In this document: piece after piece, positions 10,835 to 21,323 of the stretch | How the letters are laid out: every line of letters begins with the position of its first letter | Numbering within the stretch: the first letter of the stretch is position 1 | Origin: Asterias amurensis | Taxonomy: Eukaryota > Echinodermata > Asteroidea > Forcipulatida > Asteriidae | Length of the DNA stretch: 64,000 nt | Direction of reading: 5' to 3' | NCBI RefSeq assembly: GCF_032118995.1 | Contig: NC_092649.1 | Location: 26,905,927 to 26,969,926, forward strand | Notes under the pieces: model-generated | Seen by the model: only the letters and a program-made list of their open reading frames with translations | Told to the model about the DNA's origin: nothing | Database searches by the model: none | Position numbers and translations under genes: made by a program

Positions 10835-11397
10835 ACGACACGGACTGCCATTTCAAATACTTTAGTTTGCAATGTTGTATGCATTTTATCGAGAAAAAAA
10901 AATCGTACTGGAAGTGATTTGTACCTTTCAAAGTCTAAAGAAGTGCCCCATTTTTTAGTGATCAAATCACACACTCACACGAAATGCCTGCCCGAAAATG
11001 ATTTTTGATGTTAAAAAAATGCACGTTGCAAATAGCTGCATATAATTTAAACACGGTTTGAGCGAATAATTATTATAGTTACATTGATAGATCAGGCTTG
11101 CCCCAGTATCTGTTTAATTGCAACCTTACGAAGCAAGATAACATTTTGCTTGAACATTAAATGAAATTATAGTACATGACTGCGAACAATATTGAGTGAC
11201 GCGACGTTTGAATTGGGCGCTCATTGTCGAATATTACTGATTAAACCTATATTAAAGTAAATAAACAAAATGATTTTTTTTTAAATCATGTCGAAAAACG
11301 GTACATTTGAAAGCAGAAACGATTTTTTAAATGTTATACTTAAAAGTCACGTATGGGCACGTTTGGTAATTTTCACTTGGTGTATCCCAAAGTATGC
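10835..11397. other. Intergenic, no gene seen
   Basis: AT-rich sequence. Only a short M1 end fragment near 11360-11396 is recognisable. Confidence 0.45.
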
Positions 11398-11770
11398 TTT
11401 AAAGGCAGTGGACACTATTGGTAATCGTCAAAGACTAGCCTTCACAGTCTCAACATATGCATAAAACAACAAACCTGTGACAATTTGAGCGCAATCGGTC
11501 ATCGAACTTGCGAGATAATAATGAAAGAAAAAACACCCCTGTCACACAAAGTTGCGTGCGTTCAGATGCTTGATTTCGAGACCTCAAATTCTACACTTGA
11601 AATTAAATTCGTAGAAAATTACTTCTTTCTCGAAAACTATGTCACTTCAGAGGGAGCCGTTTCTCACAATGTTTTATACTATCAACCTCTCCCCATTACT
11701 CGTTATAAAGTGAGGTTTTATGCTAATAATTTATTTTGAGTCAATACCAATAGTGTCCACTGCCTTTAAA
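11398..11770 (-). mobile_element. MITE family M1, complete copy
   Basis: Starts TTTAAAGGCAGTGGACACTA and ends TGTCCACTGCCTTTAAA. The internal order is reversed relative to the copy at 6587, so it lies in the opposite orientation. Confidence 0.8.
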
Positions 11771-12146
11771 TAAATCTGTAAAAATATGGGCTCAATATCA
11801 TCGAATTTGCAGGAGAATAATGAAAAAACAAAAAAAAAAACCATTTGTTGCATTACTGTGTGTAATTTCGGATACTTGACTTGAAGACCTCACAATCTGA
11901 ATCCGGGGTCTCGAAATCACATACTAAAAGGCTGCAGCTGAAGTCTTTTATAATTTGAGTGAGAAATTACCTCCTTCTCAAAAAGTATACGTTACTTCAG
12001 AGAGAGCCGTGTCTCAAAATGTTTTATTAATGTTTTATTAATTTATTTTATTTTTATACTATCGACAGCTCTCCATTGCTTGTTAGCAAGTAAGTTTTTT
12101 AACTAACAATTATTTTGAGTAATTACCAATAGTGCACATTATTTCT
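11771..12146 (-). mobile_element. MITE family M1, degenerate copy
   Basis: Retains CTCAATATCATCGAATTTGC, GGTCTCGAAATCA, AGAGCCGTGTCTCAAAATG and a right end ACCAATAGTGCACATT. It has an internal duplication of ATGTTTTATTA and eroded termini. Adjacent to the previous copy. Confidence 0.6.
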
Positions 12147-12514
12147 TTGAGCCATTATACACTTTCAGCACAGATTTTGTTTTACAGATTTACAAATAAC
12201 TTTCAGGGTTTACAGAAGGTTATGGTGAAATACTTCTCTTGAAATATTATTCCATGAAATGCTTTACTTTTTGAGAAAACAGTAAAACAATATCAATTCT
12301 CGATAGCGAGAATTACGGATTTATTTTAAACACATGTCATGACACGGCGAAACGTGCGGAAACAAGGGTGGGTTTTCCCCGTGATTTTCTCCCGACTCCG
12401 ATGACCGATTGAGCCTAAATTTTCACAGGTTTGTTATTTTTTATATCAGTTGTGTGATACACGAAGCGTGGGCCTTTGGACAAAACTGCTTACCGAAAGT
12501 GTCCAATGGCTTTA
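12147..12514 (+). mobile_element. MITE family M3
   Basis: Terminal inverted repeats: a left end containing GCCATTATACACTTTC and a right end containing GAAAGTGTCCAATGGC, flanked by TTTGA/TTTAA. The centre has TCTCGATAGCGAGAATTACG. A second copy at 61046-61415 aligns throughout. Confidence 0.75.
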
Positions 12515-12945
12515 ATACAGAAAGTCATAACTTCAATGAGCAGTTGAAGGTGTGTCATGGATATAGGGCAAGTGAAACAAATACTAAAACAAAGAGCACA
12601 AAACTTGGTGCTATTAGGAAAAAGGAATTCACTTACTCGATTGTATTTCCCTTCGAAAGATCGGCAGAAGAATCCTCTTGTAAAAGAAACGCATCAAGTT
12701 TCTCCTTTCTTGATACTGGTATCTCAGAGTCTGAGCACAAAGTGACTGAATTGTCACGATGTTACCTCAATTTAATGTGGATGGGGTTCGAAACAAAATA
12801 TCGCTGTTGAACTTCCCTGTTCTGTTAGACTTGATTTCAAGTCTGGGACTGCGATTATTTCTCTTCATAGGCCACGCAGAATTCCCTGGCAGATTTGCTA
12901 TCACACGCTCTAAACTCGCAATCTCAGGCTGAGAGTGACGGAGGT
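12515..12945. other. Intergenic, no convincing gene
   Basis: An open frame runs through 12409-12810, but its start lies inside the M3 MITE and it has no recognisable domain. No homology to the array units, which begin just downstream. Confidence 0.45.
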
Positions 12946-13588
12946 TTATCCACAACAGGGCGCTGTTTCAGCCAATAATGTATCGGCTATATCATGCAGG
13001 ACTACTAAAAACCACGATCACGGACTTGGAACCAAGTCTATGTTCTGTTTGTAAAAAAGTTTGTGGTCATCGTAGTATTTGAACAACATCACATGATGTT
13101 GTAATCAATGCCGGTCGAAACAGAGACTCAAGGAAGAACATAAATTTTTTCCTCGAGTATTTTGAAGTATTGACAGAAGTTTATTTTACCGAAAATGACT
13201 ATAAGATCATGAAGATGTGTCCACGTCTCTCGGTTTAATGTTTAACTAGGAATTTTGTTCAATATATTGGGTGTGTGTGGGGGATGTCAAAAGTTTGGCT
13301 AAGGTAATAGCATAAGGAAGTTCATAGCAACTCCAATTGCTATATACAATTGATACTTTTATACAAAATCACTCTATTTCCCTTTTTGACGGGAAACTAA
13401 AACTTAATTTGTAATTCTTTACAAGCAACTCGTGACTCTAGATGTTGAGTATTATACTATTTTGTTGACAGTGTCAGTTTTGGTACTTTTCATCCAGCAT
13501 TGTGTACCGTGACACGTATCCTTGAAGTAATGGTTCGTTGCACTTGCAGCGTAATATGAATCACGTGCCGCCATTGAATGAGTTACAT

Positions 13589-13889
13589 AAGAGAAACTAT
13601 AAATATAAATATAAATAGTAAACTAGCGGGTACAACCATGAGTAAAATCTGTATTTGAAGGATTGGTGGCTCTAAAAAGAGCCGGTTTGGTCTCGACGTT
13701 TCGAACAGTATACTCTGCTCGTCTTCAGCAGAAGAGTATTGTTCGAAACGTCGAGACCAAACCGGCTCTTTTTAGAGCCACCACTCCTTCAAATAGAGAT
13801 TTACTCATGGTTGTCCCGCAAGTTTACTATTCATATTGATATCTAAGTTTCTCTTATTCTCCACACCATGCGAAGCTTCAAACACCATT
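13589..13889. mobile_element. Long palindrome with histone-type 3' stem-loop, copy 1
   Basis: About 130-bp arms pair around a GTCTTC centre. Blocks on both arms include GTCTCGACGTTTCGAACA and its complement. At 13764-13779 the sequence GGCTCTTTTTAGAGCC followed by ACCA resembles the 3' stem-loop of replication-dependent histone mRNAs (one base off in this copy). TGAGTTACAT occurs at 13579-13588 and again at 13890-13899, a likely target-site duplication. Non-coding. Possibly a Penelope-related terminal piece; that assignment is uncertain. Confidence 0.65.
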
Positions 13890-13906
13890 TGAGTTACATT
13901 GGGTTC

Positions 13907-14288
13907 TTAAAGACACTGGACACCTATGGTAATTGTCAAAGACCAGTCTTCTCATTTGTTGTATCTCAACATATGCACGGAATAACAAACCTGTGAAAAT
14001 TTGAACTCCTGGTCGTCGAAGTTGCGAGAGAATAATGGAACAAAAAACACCCTTGTCCCACGAAGTTATGTACTTTCAGATCCTTGATTTCGAGAGCTCA
14101 AAATCAAACTCTGAGGTCTCGAAATAAAATTCAAATATTTTAGTGGAACATTCTTTCTCGAAAACTACTTTACTTCAGAGGGAGCCGTTTCTCACAATGT
14201 TTTATACTATCAACAGCCTCTCCATTGATCGTTAACAAGGAAGTTTTTATGCTAACAGTGATTACCAATAGTGTCCAGTGCCTTTAAA
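13907..14288 (-). mobile_element. MITE family M1 in unit 1 (distal copy)
   Basis: Ends TTAAAGACACTGGACACCTA and TGTCCAGTGCCTTTAAAGG. Present at the same place in units 3 and 4, so it was there before the array was duplicated; lost by deletion in unit 2. Confidence 0.75.
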
Positions 14289-14835
14289 GGTGTTGTTCAG
14301 GTTTGGTAGAATGGACAGTGTGTCATCCAATGAAACCAAGTTTGGCTTAATCCGCTGTGTAAATCAGCAGAAAACAGTAAGAACACTTCTCAGCATGTAA
14401 TCCACACTTTCCTTAATTTGGTTGTAACACCGAAATTATTGCGATTGCAGTTTGTCCTTTTGGGGTTTTCAGATACAGTTCTCTCTATAAAACGACTTCA
14501 TCACAGAGGGAAATATTTCACACACAAAATAGTAAAAAAGTTCTAGTATATTAAACTTCATAATCAGTATTTTGCTGTATATTGTGTTCATTTTACCATG
14601 CTCATAATTTGAGTTCTGAGAAATGTGAGTTTGTGAATAACCCGGTTTATCTGATGTACAAGAAAATAACAACCAGGCAAAACGGAACTGTGAAATGTCT
14701 GTGTGAACTCCCTGTTTGTAAAGGCTGATTCCAATTTGAAATTGAAATATTCCAAATTGTCCTCAAGCAAGCACACCAAGGGCCAGCAACTCACATGTAA
14801 TTCTCAATCCGAGTTTCTCCTTGCGAAGTTATTTT

Positions 14836-14890
14836 TATTTTATTTTATATATATATATATTTTTTTTTTTTTTGGGGGGGGCGGGGGGTG
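14836..14890 (+). repeat. Poly-T/poly-G tract
   Basis: A TA-rich and T run passes directly into a G run. The same junction recurs at 31143-31193 and 44110-44152 with different tract lengths, as expected for slippage. Confidence 0.8.
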
Positions 14891-15892
14891 TTGTCCCCCA
14901 AAACACAATCTGCATCTCTGGTTCAACGACTACGTCACCACAAGCCGCTGACGATTTCAGCCGTGGCAGGGGAGGCGACTAGCCCCGTACCCCTCCTCTC
15001 CCCCAACTTGATTTAGGCCACTAAAAACACCGAGGCCTTTAAATTTCAGCCGTGGCAGGGGGGGGGGGCGACTAGCCCGTACCCCTCCACTCTCCCCTCC
15101 CAACTTGATTTACGCCTCGAAAACACTGAGACCTATAGATTTAGATACTTTTCGAGTTCGAATGGACTAGACTCTGTGATACATTCTACCGTAGGAGAGA
15201 CCGCAAAAGCAATTTTCAATGGAATGATTAAGACCCATACAAATGCATGTGTTTCTATAAGTTCTGTATCACGAGCATTATTTGTACACAAACCATTTAT
15301 AGTACAGTACGTATTAACCTTGCTGCTGTTGGCTGTATAATATTCACGACCATCATATTCAAATGGTGATCTTGATGTTGACTCGCCTTTCAGTTCAGTT
15401 ATTCTACCATAATGGAGATCAAAGTTCAAAATATTTTAATATCAAAGCACCAAGTATGCTGTAATGACATAAAGGGGAAGCCCCTAGAAATAAGGTGGGG
15501 CAAAAAGTATGGGGGCCACGAAATGCTACATTATAAATGATGAACAAGTTGGGGGAAATATTCAGAGGGGTGTACAACTTAATTCGTTGATATCCATTAT
15601 TATCAAATAAATCCCAACACGTGACTGCGAACAACAGAACGTCTGAACCTCAGATATATCTTATTTGATCTCAAGTTTTACGCCGAGCCGATTGTCAAAG
15701 CAGTTTTTTCCATGGCATTGATGGTGCACCTTAGAATCAGCAAAACAAATTTAGTATACTTTGTTGTGGTACCTTGATCACATAAGGAAGTTAGTTTGTA
15801 CAAAAATAACCTGGACTCTGAAACATTTTCTCCGTTTTTCCTATATTGTTGGCAACGAAAACTCCATAGGTATGTACAGTTAAAAAAAAACA

Positions 15893-16280
15893 TTTTAAAG
15901 GCAGTGGACACTATTGGTAATTACTCAAAATAATTATTAGCATAAAAACTTACTTTGTAACAAGTTAGGGAGAGGTTGATAGTATAAAACATTGCGAGAA
16001 ACGGCTCCCACTGAAGTGATGTAGTTTTCGAGAAAGAAGTAATTTTCCACGAATTTGATTTCGAGACCTCAGGTTTAGAATTTTGAGGTCTCGAAATCAA
16101 GCATCTGAAAGCACACAACTTCGTGTGACAAGGGTGTTTTTTCTTTCTTTATTATCTCACAACTTCGACGACCAATTGAGCTCAAATTTTCACAGGTTTG
16201 TTATTTTATGCACATGTTGAGAAACACCAAGTGTGAAGACTGGTCTTTGGCAATCACTTATAGTGTCCAGTGTCTTTAAA
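15893..16280 (+). mobile_element. MITE family M1 in unit 1 (proximal copy)
   Basis: Begins TTTTAAAGGCAGTGGACACT and ends GTGTCCAGTGTCTTTAAA, with an intact internal GAGACCTCA/TGAGGTCTC palindrome. Shared by all four units. Confidence 0.8.
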
Positions 16281-16723
16281 TCAGATTACTCAATGGGTGT
16301 CCTTGAGTGATTATGTATTGTGAGAGTGCAAAATGTGCTGCAATATTAAGAAAGAGATTAATATTGTTCTAAAAGTTCAGGGAATGGACAGTTTGGCTTG
16401 TGTATCGAACCATCTTTTTAAATTTGGGTAGGGGAACGGGCTTTAGGTTGATAAATAAGTTAATTTGCTGCATGTATCTTCAGATCCAAGTTTGAGGGTC
16501 ACCTACGTGAAAGTATCTCATATTATTATCCAACATATTGTAGCGTGTTGTAGCGTGACTTTGTTTTTTGTTCCAAACAAAAGTGTTTATCTCTATTTTG
16601 TTTTGCGCCACAACCATGCTGGGGAGGGGGGGGGGGGGGGGGGGGGGCTAAAGCGGACTTGTAGCAAAGACAATCCTCTTATCACCCTTTCCTTAATATT
16701 CAGTGGAGTTCGTGAAATACCTA

Positions 16724-16910
16724 GTAAGTTGATAAACTAAAGTTCTATTCCCAACCGTGAGATGTTTCCTAACAACTGGAAAGTGTAGAAACGTATACTA
16801 AGAAAACAAGTGTTTGCCTAATAATGTTCCTTCCTTGTTCGTCTTTTGCGCAAAAACACTGAGCAACTTTGTGGTTGACGGGAGTATTTGTTGATCTGTC
16901 ACTTCTTTAG
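16724..16910 (+). other. Candidate 5' UTR intron of receptor B
   Basis: A donor-like CCTA|GTAAGT at 16721-16729 and an acceptor CACTTCTTTAG ending at 16910 define a 187-bp intron that stops six bases before the ATG. Both signals are conserved at matching positions in C (24716-24901), D (33052-33238) and E (45999-46185). Splicing is inferred, not shown. Confidence 0.4.
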
Positions 16911-16916
16911 GAAACA

Positions 16917-19193
16917 ATGGGATCCACTGAATGGACACTGTTTCTTTGTTGTCTTGGTGTCTGTATCGGCATCTCTCAGTCATCAACCTGCAGTCACGCG
17001 CGGTGTGATTACGACTACGTCACTGCGGAGGCTGACTGCTCCTCGCTCAATCTTGACTGCATCCCCGTCAACTACCCAAACGCCATCATCATGGATCTAA
17101 GCCACAACAACATATCAGAGCTGTCACCAGACGATTTCAACGGCACATTCTCCAGCCTGGGTGAACTGTACCTTGACTACAATAACATATCTGATGTGAC
17201 GTCACTGTTGGAATCCAGTGAGCTAGATAGCCTGCAGATATTGTCTGTTGATCACAACGTCATTTCTGACTGGCCGAATACTTGTCAGCTGAGCTCTCTC
17301 ACTGAGCTCTCAGTAGACTATAACTCCATTACACGTTTATCTAATATTCAACGTTGCAAGACCTTGCAGCGGTTCTCTGCCGATTTTAATTTAATAAGTT
17401 ATTTTAGCCAACAAGATCTGTCAAATATTGTTGTCAGCATACAATTCAACCGACTGACTTCATTTGGTTCGTTCTATGGCCCAAACATTAGAGATGTTTC
17501 TTTTCTTTTTGATCACAATGAAATACGAAGTCTGGATATCCGTGGCCCAGACCTCAGCATCGATGTATGTTCACTTAATCACAACCAACTACAGTTTGTA
17601 ATAATTGACGCAACTTTAGACACATTAAACGTAGGCAGTAATGGATTGTCAAACTGGAATAGATTCTACATCAGTCAGTACAGAAACACGATGAAGAGAA
17701 TGGACATGAGCAACAACTCATTCGATTCCTTGATTCAACCAAACTGGGCCGAAGGGCTGGAGTTCTTAAACGCCGATACCAACCTGCTGGCAAACCTGTC
17801 CTCGACAACCCTGTCAGGTTTTGTCGATCTGACTGAACTGCATGTAGCCAATAATCGTCTCTTGTTCATCTCATCCACTGCACTGAGTCAACTCACCATG
17901 CTAAGGTCACTCTATCTCGACGACAATGCCCTGACGTCTTTGTTTGGAGTATTTTTCAACCAGTCTATCTTATTTGAGCTGTCCATCACCAACAACCGAC
18001 TCACCACGTTACATGCTGATTACTTCATGGGTCTATTGTCGTTGAAGCGTCTGTACCTCGCAGGGAATCAACTCACTAGCGTCAACATGCTGATGTTTCA
18101 ACTGGTGCCTGAAATTATAAACTTGGACTTATCCCAAAATGAGCTTCAGCTGGTCGACCTGCAGGACTGTCCTCTTATTAATCATACAAACCTACAGGAT
18201 CTCTCACTGGCTCACAATCTAATTCACGACGCAGAAACTATCTTGGGTTTCTGTGATTACTTGCAAGTACTGGATCTGAGTTATAACTTGATCCAGATCG
18301 TGCCTGGTGATTCTCTATCTGGGAGGAATAGAGCTTTGTCCAAACTCGAGCTAGAAGGCAACCCACTGCAGTGTGACTGTAGGCTCACAGGTCTGCGAGA
18401 CTGGCTGCGTAACAGTCCACCATACGTTGAGCCTCGATGTGAAGGACCGAATCATTACTATGGGTCAGTGATAACAGACTTGGACAGTCATGACTTCTTA
18501 TGTCAAGCACCGATGGCGATGGTGGACAAGCAGCTGACAGCCCTGACTGGAAAATCTGTGACTCTTACATGTACAGCTACTGGCATTCCTGTACCGACCG
18601 TAACTTGGCTCTCACCAAACGACACAGAGATACTAGCTCATGACGAAGGAAGATTCACCATTCTGCGAGGAAAGATTCTGCATATCACACCAGTGGAGAA
18701 ACATGACGAAGGGAGATACACATGTCTTGCCCACAACATCTTGGGTGAAGGGAGAGCCGAGGTCAACCTTACAGTGACTACCTCTAAATCAGACGCCCCA
18801 CAGCCACACTCACTTGCTTCTTCCGTTCTCCCCACAATGTTTATCACCATTATAATAACGATTGCTGTATTTGCTGGTATCATATTCCTCCGTCGGTATC
18901 GCAAGAAACAGCAAGAAGCCAACTCCACATCTGCAACTAAAACCTCCGATCTGAAAGTTGACTTCCGTAAAGGTGACACTGATGACTCGGAGGGAGGTTG
19001 CGTTAACAAAGCCCTTGGCGGAGGCTATGAGGTTCCAAGTGGACAGCAGACCACTCTGAGATATGCGGATAGTCCTATTACAGGGCGTCGCCAACCATCT
19101 CAGACCTATGCTCAGACCATTGAGGATCATAGTGGAGGCAACGGAGAGAACAAAGGAGATGAAGAATTGTATGAAAGTGTGTCTGGCCCATAG
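16917..19193 (+). CDS. LRR-Ig transmembrane receptor B
   Basis: 758 residues in one exon. Signal peptide 1-23; LRRNT-like cysteines 25, 30, 41 and 48; about 15 LRRs over residues 55-480; LRRCT from NPLQCDC at 482 to Cys529; Ig domain 530-625 with its disulphide pair at Cys552 and Cys603; transmembrane helix about 641-660 followed by the basic stop RRYRKK; tail of about 98 residues with tyrosines 704 (YEVP), 716 (YADS), 731 (YAQT) and 752 (YESV). Many N-x-S/T sites suggest a glycosylated ectodomain. Residues about 140-240 differ sharply from C and D but resemble E. The start is fixed by the signal peptide and the conserved upstream acceptor. Probably a surface recognition receptor that signals through phosphotyrosine; family function inferred from domains only. 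Confidence 0.9.
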   Translation: MGSTEWTLFLCCLGVCIGISQSSTCSHARCDYDYVTAEADCSSLNLDCIPVNYPNAIIMDLSHNNISELSPDDFNGTFSSLGELYLDYNNISDVTSLLESSELDSLQILSVDHNVISDWPNTCQLSSLTELSVDYNSITRLSNIQRCKTLQRFSADFNLISYFSQQDLSNIVVSIQFNRLTSFGSFYGPNIRDVSFLFDHNEIRSLDIRGPDLSIDVCSLNHNQLQFVIIDATLDTLNVGSNGLSNWNRFYISQYRNTMKRMDMSNNSFDSLIQPNWAEGLEFLNADTNLLANLSSTTLSGFVDLTELHVANNRLLFISSTALSQLTMLRSLYLDDNALTSLFGVFFNQSILFELSITNNRLTTLHADYFMGLLSLKRLYLAGNQLTSVNMLMFQLVPEIINLDLSQNELQLVDLQDCPLINHTNLQDLSLAHNLIHDAETILGFCDYLQVLDLSYNLIQIVPGDSLSGRNRALSKLELEGNPLQCDCRLTGLRDWLRNSPPYVEPRCEGPNHYYGSVITDLDSHDFLCQAPMAMVDKQLTALTGKSVTLTCTATGIPVPTVTWLSPNDTEILAHDEGRFTILRGKILHITPVEKHDEGRYTCLAHNILGEGRAEVNLTVTTSKSDAPQPHSLASSVLPTMFITIIITIAVFAGIIFLRRYRKKQQEANSTSATKTSDLKVDFRKGDTDDSEGGCVNKALGGGYEVPSGQQTTLRYADSPITGRRQPSQTYAQTIEDHSGGNGENKGDEELYESVSGP

Positions 19194-19274
19194 TTTGGGA
19201 AACGGCGCTGGCTTTTTACACACAAATACAGAAGCGTTGTATATTTTAAAGAATATCCACAACACTTTGGTAAA

Positions 19275-19280
19275 AATAAA
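19275..19280 (+). terminator. Polyadenylation signal of receptor B
   Basis: AATAAA 82 bp after the stop, conserved in D (35616) and E (48559). Copy C has lost this region. Confidence 0.6.
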
Positions 19281-19931
19281 TTGTAAATAACATAAGCACA
19301 GTTTTTTAACAGCAGGCCTTAGATGAGCACGATGGAAAGCTTCCATTGATATTACTCAACAATGTTTGACCTCACTGGTTCAAAACTCGATGTTTGAAAA
19401 CAGGTTTTGTTTGTTACTCCGAAAACGACCGATTGAGTTTGAAACATTTGTAATTCCATGTGGAGTCACACATTTTGCCAACGATCCACTCATTTTTCCA
19501 CCGTTAATTTAAGGTTTCTAAATTTTAGTAGTCAAAACCAATCCGCGACTCGACTCTCGTGTAATAGGTAATAGCCGCAATAACAGTTGTTGTTCGGTGC
19601 ATGATTTGCAAACACAAAATTAGTGATAAAGTTTTGTCAAAAATACTCAGAAAATCTAACCCAGTTTTTGCTGGCGTCTTGTACATTATAATAAGAAACA
19701 TCACCAAAAAAAATGCTTAAAAATGTGAAACTTTATAAAATAGTCAAAACTTTGCCGTGGTATTAGCCAGAACTGCTACATAATTCCTATACTCCTATAA
19801 AAGTGTATTTTTTTATTTTTGGTTCTTAAGACCCTTTCCATCTTCTTGTGAAGTTGAAAGATATCAATACTTATATATAGCCTGTTTTGTATATTAAAAC
19901 TATACACAATAATAATGGCATAATTAATAGT

Positions 19932-20113
19932 ACACTCTTAAACCTTCCGGGTCAGGATTGTCCGTGATCCGGACCCTGTGTTGCTTGACCCAATTATGGC
20001 ACAGTACGACCTGGAATCTCTGTCAACATGACTCAGAATGGGTCAAGCTGACATAGAATCCGAGTTCAAATCACCCCGTGTCAATTTTAACCCGGCAGTT
20101 ATTTGGGAGTATT
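19932..20113. mobile_element. Short GGGTCA-rich inverted-repeat element
   Basis: Left end ACACTCTTAAACC..CCGGGT and right end ACCCGG..GGGAGTATTC are imperfect inverted repeats. The interior is dense in GGGTCA/TGACCC. Equivalent copies lie at 39733-39902 and 49216-49399; unit 2 lost it. Probably a MITE. Confidence 0.5.
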
Positions 20114-20415
20114 CTTAGTTAATGTAAAATAAAAAATACCTGTATAGCCTCGTCTACTTTGGGTTGGTCTTTCTATTTTTTTTTAACATTATAGATTTAG
20201 TGATAATTCAAATGTATACTGCGCTAAAGATTACATAACACATTGTATAATACACAGAATGGAAGAAAAATATAGTAGTTATTGAAATACTAATGTTTGT
20301 ATTGCAATGTGAATGTTGCATCACGGGGATTGTTCATCTTTGTAACCAAAAGGTAACGTACTTTTTTCCAAAAGTCCTACTCGTCTCTGTATGACAGCTG
20401 TTTAAAATTCTAATC

Positions 20416-20487
20416 GGGCTGGTCCGGGAATTGAACCTGGGACCTCTCGCACCCTAAGCGAGAATCATACCACTAGACCAACCAGCC
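20416..20487 (-). tRNA. tRNA-Pro (AGG), unit 1
   Basis: 72 nt. The seven-base acceptor stem GGCTGGT/ACCAGCC is perfect, the anticodon stem CTCGC/GCGAG encloses loop TTAGGGT (anticodon AGG), and the A box TGGTCTAGTGG is intact. The T stem has one mismatch (CCAGG against CCCGG), so this copy may be weakened. No CCA is encoded, as usual in animals. Confidence 0.85.
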
Positions 20488-20704
20488 ATTAACATTAACG
20501 GTAAAGTCTGCTAACTAAACACAAATTTTACAGCCCCAAACACTCGACAAATAAAGTTCTCTCGTGAGGACATACCAGGGGGAGGTTAAAGTTCAAGGAC
20601 TGTATTGGGAAATTATGTTTCTCACTTGACTGATTTTCTCATCAGTTGCAACAGGAACACGATTGAATTATGAACAAGGACGAACACACCTCGTGAAATT
20701 ATGA

Positions 20705-21181
20705 CTTTACTATTGGTTTAATCACTCCATGTAGCATAAACACTTATACTTGGTAAACGTTCAGTGAAGAGCCGATGATTATAAAAAAAATATTGTGAGA
20801 AACGGCTCCCTCTGACCGTCGTTTTTGAATTTTGCTTTTTATGCATAATGTTGGGACACACCACGAATTGGGATACGTGGTCTTTGACAAAGTGACCATC
20901 CACCACCAATGGGCTGTAAAGTTGACACTTTTACTGTTATGGGATCAATGTATTTTTGGAGAGAGTGTGTAATCAGCCTTCAAAATGATACCATCCACAT
21001 TTAAATCAGACTTTTCTTGACGAAGTTATGATTTCTAAAAGCCACCTACTTGTTTATTCAGATTTCTCAAAGATTTCTTGAAAACCCAAACAATTTAATA
21101 GGCTCTACAATGTGCAAGTGCGACTTTACAGCCCATTGGTGGTGGATGGTCACAAATACCAATGATGTTCAGTGCCTTTAA
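20705..21181 (+). mobile_element. MITE family M1 interrupted by MITE M4, unit 1
   Basis: A diverged M1 copy (TATTGGTTTAATCACTC, AAACGGCTCCCTCTGA, right end TGTTCAGTGCCTTTAA) is split by a second element at 20893-21152. The same nested arrangement occurs in units 2 (28122-28605), 3 (41089-41574) and 4 (50022-50506), so it predates the array. Confidence 0.7.
20893..21152. mobile_element. MITE family M4, nested in M1
   Basis: Terminal inverted repeats of about 28 bp: TGACCATCCACCACCAATGG at the left and its complement at the right, continuing into GCTGTAAAGT. About 260 bp, non-coding. Copies at 28319-28577, 41286-41544 and 50219-50478. Confidence 0.8.
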
Positions 21182-21323
21182 CATGCTTTCCCCCATCACA
21201 TCTTTATGATAATATCAAACGAAGAGAGTGGTGTAAATTAAATAATATGGCCCAGTATTCAGATTATGTAGGATATGGTGACGGGGATTAAAATACATAA
21301 AATTGAATTGTGTTTCTTTGCAT

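Noticed and set aside
12409-12810. 133-codon frame downstream of the M3 MITE
   Set aside because: Starts inside the MITE, has no domain and no conserved copy.
15133-15429. Minus-strand frame of about 100 codons repeated at 31451 and 44416
   Set aside because: Duplicated with the flank, disrupted in unit 2, different C-termini between copies and no recognisable domain. Weak candidate only.
15678-15911. Minus-strand frames beginning MSTAF in several units
   Set aside because: The start is made by the MITE end TGTCCACTGCC; the rest is AT-rich flank without domains.
18810-19346. Long minus-strand frame opposite the receptor B tail, repeated in D (35153-35653) and E (48094-48630)
   Set aside because: It is the antisense of the conserved tail and 3' UTR; it recurs only because the genes are duplicates, and it has no start context or domain.
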